The notes below the pieces were generated by a model, which was given only the letters and a program-made list of their open reading frames with translations, searched no databases and was not told where the DNA came from. The position numbers and the translations under genes were made by a program. Positions 6,190 through 8,218 of a DNA stretch of 8,218 nt are shown here, one piece after another. This DNA is from Defluviicoccus sp. (GTDB lineage: Bacteria; Pseudomonadota; Alphaproteobacteria; Rhodospirillales; Defluviicoccaceae), in NCBI GenBank assembly GCA_013414705.1, contig CP058705.1:423311-431528 (forward strand), in the 5' to 3' direction. Within the stretch, counting starts at the first letter, position 1. Every line of letters begins with the position of its first letter.

Positions 6190-6535
6190 GCGCAGCTTGG
6201 CGTAGAGCAGCCAAGCCGACCCAGCCCCAGCTGCGCCTGCAGCGTGGCGATGCCGTTGGAGTGGGTGGCCATCAAATACGCCGCCGACAACCAGACGGTG
6301 AGCGATAGTTTCGAGCCATGCATCATACCGTGCCGGCCCTCACCAAGGTCTGCTGGCGGCAGGAAACGCACTCCCAGGTGAACACCCTGGTCGACAGTTC
6401 CCAGCCCTTGGCATGCCCGCACGCCGGAAAGCGGAAACCTTCCGGCCAGCGCACCCGCACCAGATACTCGACACACGCCCGCTCGTCCGGGAAACAACGC
6501 TGAAACTCGATGAGCGAGCGGGGAAAGTCCGTCAT
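6190..6535 (-). pseudogene. IS1595-family transposase, N-terminal fragment, two frame breaks
   Basis: Starts at ATG 6533-6535 with M-T-D-F-P-R-S-L-I-E-F-Q-R and AAGGG six bases upstream. A zinc-ribbon region follows: FPACGH...ECVSCRQQT. The family normally has C-P-A-C, and here the first Cys is Phe. At about 6323 two extra bases break the frame at A-G-T-V; the other frame continues with [20 protein letters not shown] and [16 protein letters not shown] loss of about ten bases near 6220 shifts it again to [11 protein letters not shown], where it joins the IS256 fragment. The catalytic DDE-like (ISXO2) domain is gone. The gene is dead. Family assignment rests on the ordered motifs. Confidence 0.85.
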
Positions 6536-6563
6536 GGCGAACCCTTAAAGCGTTGTTCGCCAT
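6534..6563 (-). promoter_or_regulatory. 9-bp inverted repeat over the IS1595 start codon
   Basis: ATGGCGAAC (6534-6542) and GTTCGCCAT (6555-6563) are perfect inverted arms around a 12-base loop. In RNA of the minus strand the hairpin would hold part of the Shine-Dalgarno-like AAGGG and the first two bases of the transposase ATG. It could limit translation, or simply be an element-end palindrome. Confidence 0.45.
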
Positions 6564-6568
6564 ATATT

Positions 6569-7531
6569 CTAGGTGTTTGATCCCGGCCTTTGATGGATTG
6601 GGTCGAGTGTGAATCGTTCTGGCTCTGAAGTCCAGATTTTGCAGATGTATTCGTATGGGGTGAGGCCGCGCAGGGTCTTCAGTCTTTTGCCGAAGGTGTC
6701 GGCTGCGATGAAGTCGGCGAGGTGCGTTTCGAACTGGGCATGGTCGTCATCGTGGAAACGCTTGACGGTGGTCTCCTTGATGGTCCGGTTCAGTCTGTCC
6801 ACCTGGCCATTGGTCCACGGATGTTTCACCTTCGTCAGGCGATGCTCGATGCCGTTTTCTTGGCATCGCATGTCGAACATATGCGTCATGTGGCGGGCGG
6901 TTGGACCATCAGCATAACGCGGCGGGAAGGTGAACGGGATGCCATTGTCGGTGAGCACGGTGTGGATCTTGTAGGGCACGGCCTCGATGAGGGCTGAGAG
7001 GAAGGCGGATGCGGACGTGCGCCCGGTTTTCCTTGCGACCTGCTCGACGGCGACTGTGCTCGTGCGATCAATGGCAACGGAGAGATAAAGCTTCCCTCGG
7101 CAGTCTGCACTTCGGCACTATCGATGTGGAAAGAGCCGAGGGATCGGTCTTGAATTTTTCTGTGCCGGCTTGTCTTCTGCGACATCGGGCAGTCGGCTGA
7201 TGCCGTGGCGCTGCAGACACCGATGCAGCGAGGAGCGCGTCAGATGCGGGATCGTCGGCTGAAGCGCAGACAGGCAATCGTCCAGCGGCAGCAGCGTGTG
7301 GCGCCGAAACGCGACAATAACCGCCTCATCTTCGATCGAGAGGACCGTCGAATGCGGCTCTTTCGGTCCCGTCTTCAGATCGGACGTTGATGTCCGCTTC
7401 TTCCACTTCGCAACGGTCTTGGGGTTGATTCCGTAGCGCTTCGACAGCGCCCTCAGGCTCTCTTGACTATTTTGTATCGCTCGACGCACCGCCTCTGTCG
7501 TCCGGGCGCCCCGGTGCAGAACCTGTCCCAT
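6569..7531 (-). pseudogene. IS481-family transposase, copy B (frameshifted)
   Basis: ATG 7529-7531 (M-G-Q-V-L-H-R-G-A-R) sits a few bases after GGAGG. The helix-turn-helix half is intact to DVAEDKPAQK. The frame then breaks at a five-base A run (7155-7159) and a three-base run (7140-7142). Both are the same contractions as in copy A; restoring one base at each gives K-F-K-x-D-P-L-G-x-F-H-I-D. A third break, a base lost at about 7091-7095, is unique to this copy. The remainder is open: IHTVLTDNGIPFTFPPRYAD (second Asp), KHPWTNGQVDRLNRTIKETT, then the full C-terminus ending P-G-S-N-T and TAG at 6569-6571. That stop codon uses bases of the flanking CTAG. It keeps the Trp that copy A has lost. 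No active product is expected unless the breaks are sequencing errors. Confidence 0.88.
6573..6596. repeat. Left 24-bp terminal inverted repeat of IS481 copy B
   Basis: Perfect inverted match to 7565-7588. It also encodes the last residues of the transposase on the minus strand (P-x-H-Q-R-P-G-S-N-T). Confidence 0.92.
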
Positions 7532-7564
7532 AGGGCCTCCTTCCACTCCCGTGAAAAGATCGCA

Positions 7565-7588
7565 CCATCAAAGGCCGGGATCAAACAC
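7565..7588. repeat. Right 24-bp terminal inverted repeat of IS481 copy B
   Basis: Perfect inverted match to 6573-6596. The transposase start codon is about 34 bases inside this end. Confidence 0.92.
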
Positions 7589-7610
7589 CTAGAAGTGTTG
7601 TCAAATTCGG

Positions 7611-8218
7611 TTAACTTTGCAGCTTATCATTATACCCCCGCGCGTGGCGCGGAGTGTCTTGACGAGCGACGGAGCGACGCGCGCGGGGTGCCTGTTTGCC
7701 CACCTGGGCACACTGTGGGGAGGAGTGTTCTGGCTTTGGCTCAGGCGCGATTTTGAAGCGCCAGCTTTCGTTGCCGGTCTCGATGATCTCGCAGTGATGG
7801 GTCAGGCGATCGAGCAGTGCTGTCGTCATCTTGGCATCACCAAAGACGCTCGGCCACTCACCAAAGGCGAGATTGGTGGTGACGAGGACCGAGGTGCGCT
7901 CGTAGAGCCGGCTGATCAGGTGGAACAGCAACTGACCGCCGGTTTGGGCGAACGGCAGATAGCCCAGTTCGTCGAGGACGACGAAGTCGAGACGAACAAG
8001 ATGGTCGGCCAAGCGGCCCTGACGTCCGGTACGGGCCTCGCTCTCCAACCGGTTGACCACGTCGACGGCGGTGTAGAAGCGGCCGCGAGCGCCGCCGCGA
8101 ATACACGCTCTGGCGACAGCGATCGCCAAATGGCTCTTGCCGGTCCCTGTACCGCCGATCAGCACGGCGTTGCGTTGCTGTGCGGGGAACGTACCGGTCG
8201 CAAGCTCGCGGATCAGCC
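7611..8218 (-). CDS. istB: IS21-family helper ATPase IstB, N-terminus beyond the window
   Basis: An AAA+ ATPase that assists the IstA transposase in target selection during IS21 transposition. The frame enters from the right edge with [18 protein letters not shown], followed by Walker [12 protein letters not shown], Walker [12 protein letters not shown], and the conserved [32 protein letters not shown] and GNESWRFK. The usual protein is about 250 residues; roughly 200 are visible and uninterrupted. The last 40 or so residues after WRFK are low-complexity and Arg-rich and run to a TAA at 7611-7613, almost at the element end (TGTCAAATTCGGTTAACTTT from 7599). They are likely a read-out extension. 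IstA should lie to the right, outside the window. The IstB part shows no defect. Confidence 0.93.
   Translation of the reverse strand, partial: LIRELATGTFPAQQRNAVLIGGTGTGKSHLAIAVARACIRGGARGRFYTAVDVVNRLESEARTGRQGRLADHLVRLDFVVLDELGYLPFAQTGGQLLFHLISRLYERTSVLVTTNLAFGEWPSVFGDAKMTTALLDRLTHHCEIIETGNESWRFKIAPEPKPEHSSPQCAQVGKQAPRARRSVARQDTPRHARGYNDKLQS

Larger units (their letters stand above)
6573..7588 (-). mobile_element. IS481-family element, copy B (1016 bp)
   Basis: The ends are perfect 24-bp inverted repeats (6573-6596 and 7565-7588) beginning GTGTTTGATCCCGGCCTTTG. CTAG flanks both sides (6569-6572 and 7589-7592), with T outside left and A outside right, so the empty target would read TCTAGA. 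The left neighbour is the upstream region of the IS1595 remnant and the right neighbour is the end of an IS21 element. It is in direct orientation with copy A and very similar to it. Confidence 0.92.

Noticed and set aside
1426..7588. CRISPR or tandem repeat array
   Set aside because: The only long repeats are the two IS481 copies; there are no regularly spaced short repeats.

Overview
This window is an insertion-sequence graveyard. It probably comes from a high-GC alphaproteobacterium: the transposases resemble those common in rhizobial, Rhodospirillales and Acetobacteraceae-type genomes, and the tRNA-Pro body has the usual bacterial form. Genus cannot be judged from this sequence. Apart from one tRNA, one protease-like gene and a phage or island integrase remnant, nearly everything recognisable belongs to at least six IS families: IS630 (two), IS481 (two), IS1380 (two), IS256, IS1595 and IS21.

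Layout, left to right. (1) 1-618, plus strand: an IS630-family transposase, cut by the window edge and frameshifted once. (2) 619-1425: unexplained sequence, then a retropepsin-like aspartic protease (DTG and LLGMSFL motifs) whose TAG stop lies in a CTAG tetranucleotide. (3) 1426-2443, minus: IS481 copy A, inserted at that CTAG, with a broken transposase. (4) 2448-3129, minus: the 5' half of an IS1380 element whose 3' half is missing; its outer end has landed in an integrase gene. (5) 3130-3487, minus: the N-terminal part of a tyrosine integrase with an internal amber codon, then a terminator and tRNA-Pro(TGG) on the same strand. This is the classic arrangement of a tRNA-anchored integrated element, now dead. 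(6) 3891-5231, minus: a different IS1380 transposase of full length, the only complete transposase here. (7) 5359-6568, minus: three transposase fragments joined end to end (IS630, IS256, IS1595). The IS256-IS630 junction produces an accidental 275-codon chimeric reading frame. (8) 6573-7588, minus: IS481 copy B, with perfect 24-bp ends and CTAG on both sides. (9) 7611-8218, minus: the IS21 helper ATPase IstB, running off the window.

The genes do not form a pathway. The likely history is an element integrated at tRNA-Pro, followed by repeated IS insertion, nesting and deletion. The most informative points are the CTAG-specific insertion of both IS481 copies, which supplies the transposase stop codon; two frameshift lesions shared by both copies; the mismatched flanks of copy A, which imply a deletion or recombination; and several contracted homopolymers, one of them in the tRNA acceptor stem. 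I found no convincing intact, previously undescribed system.
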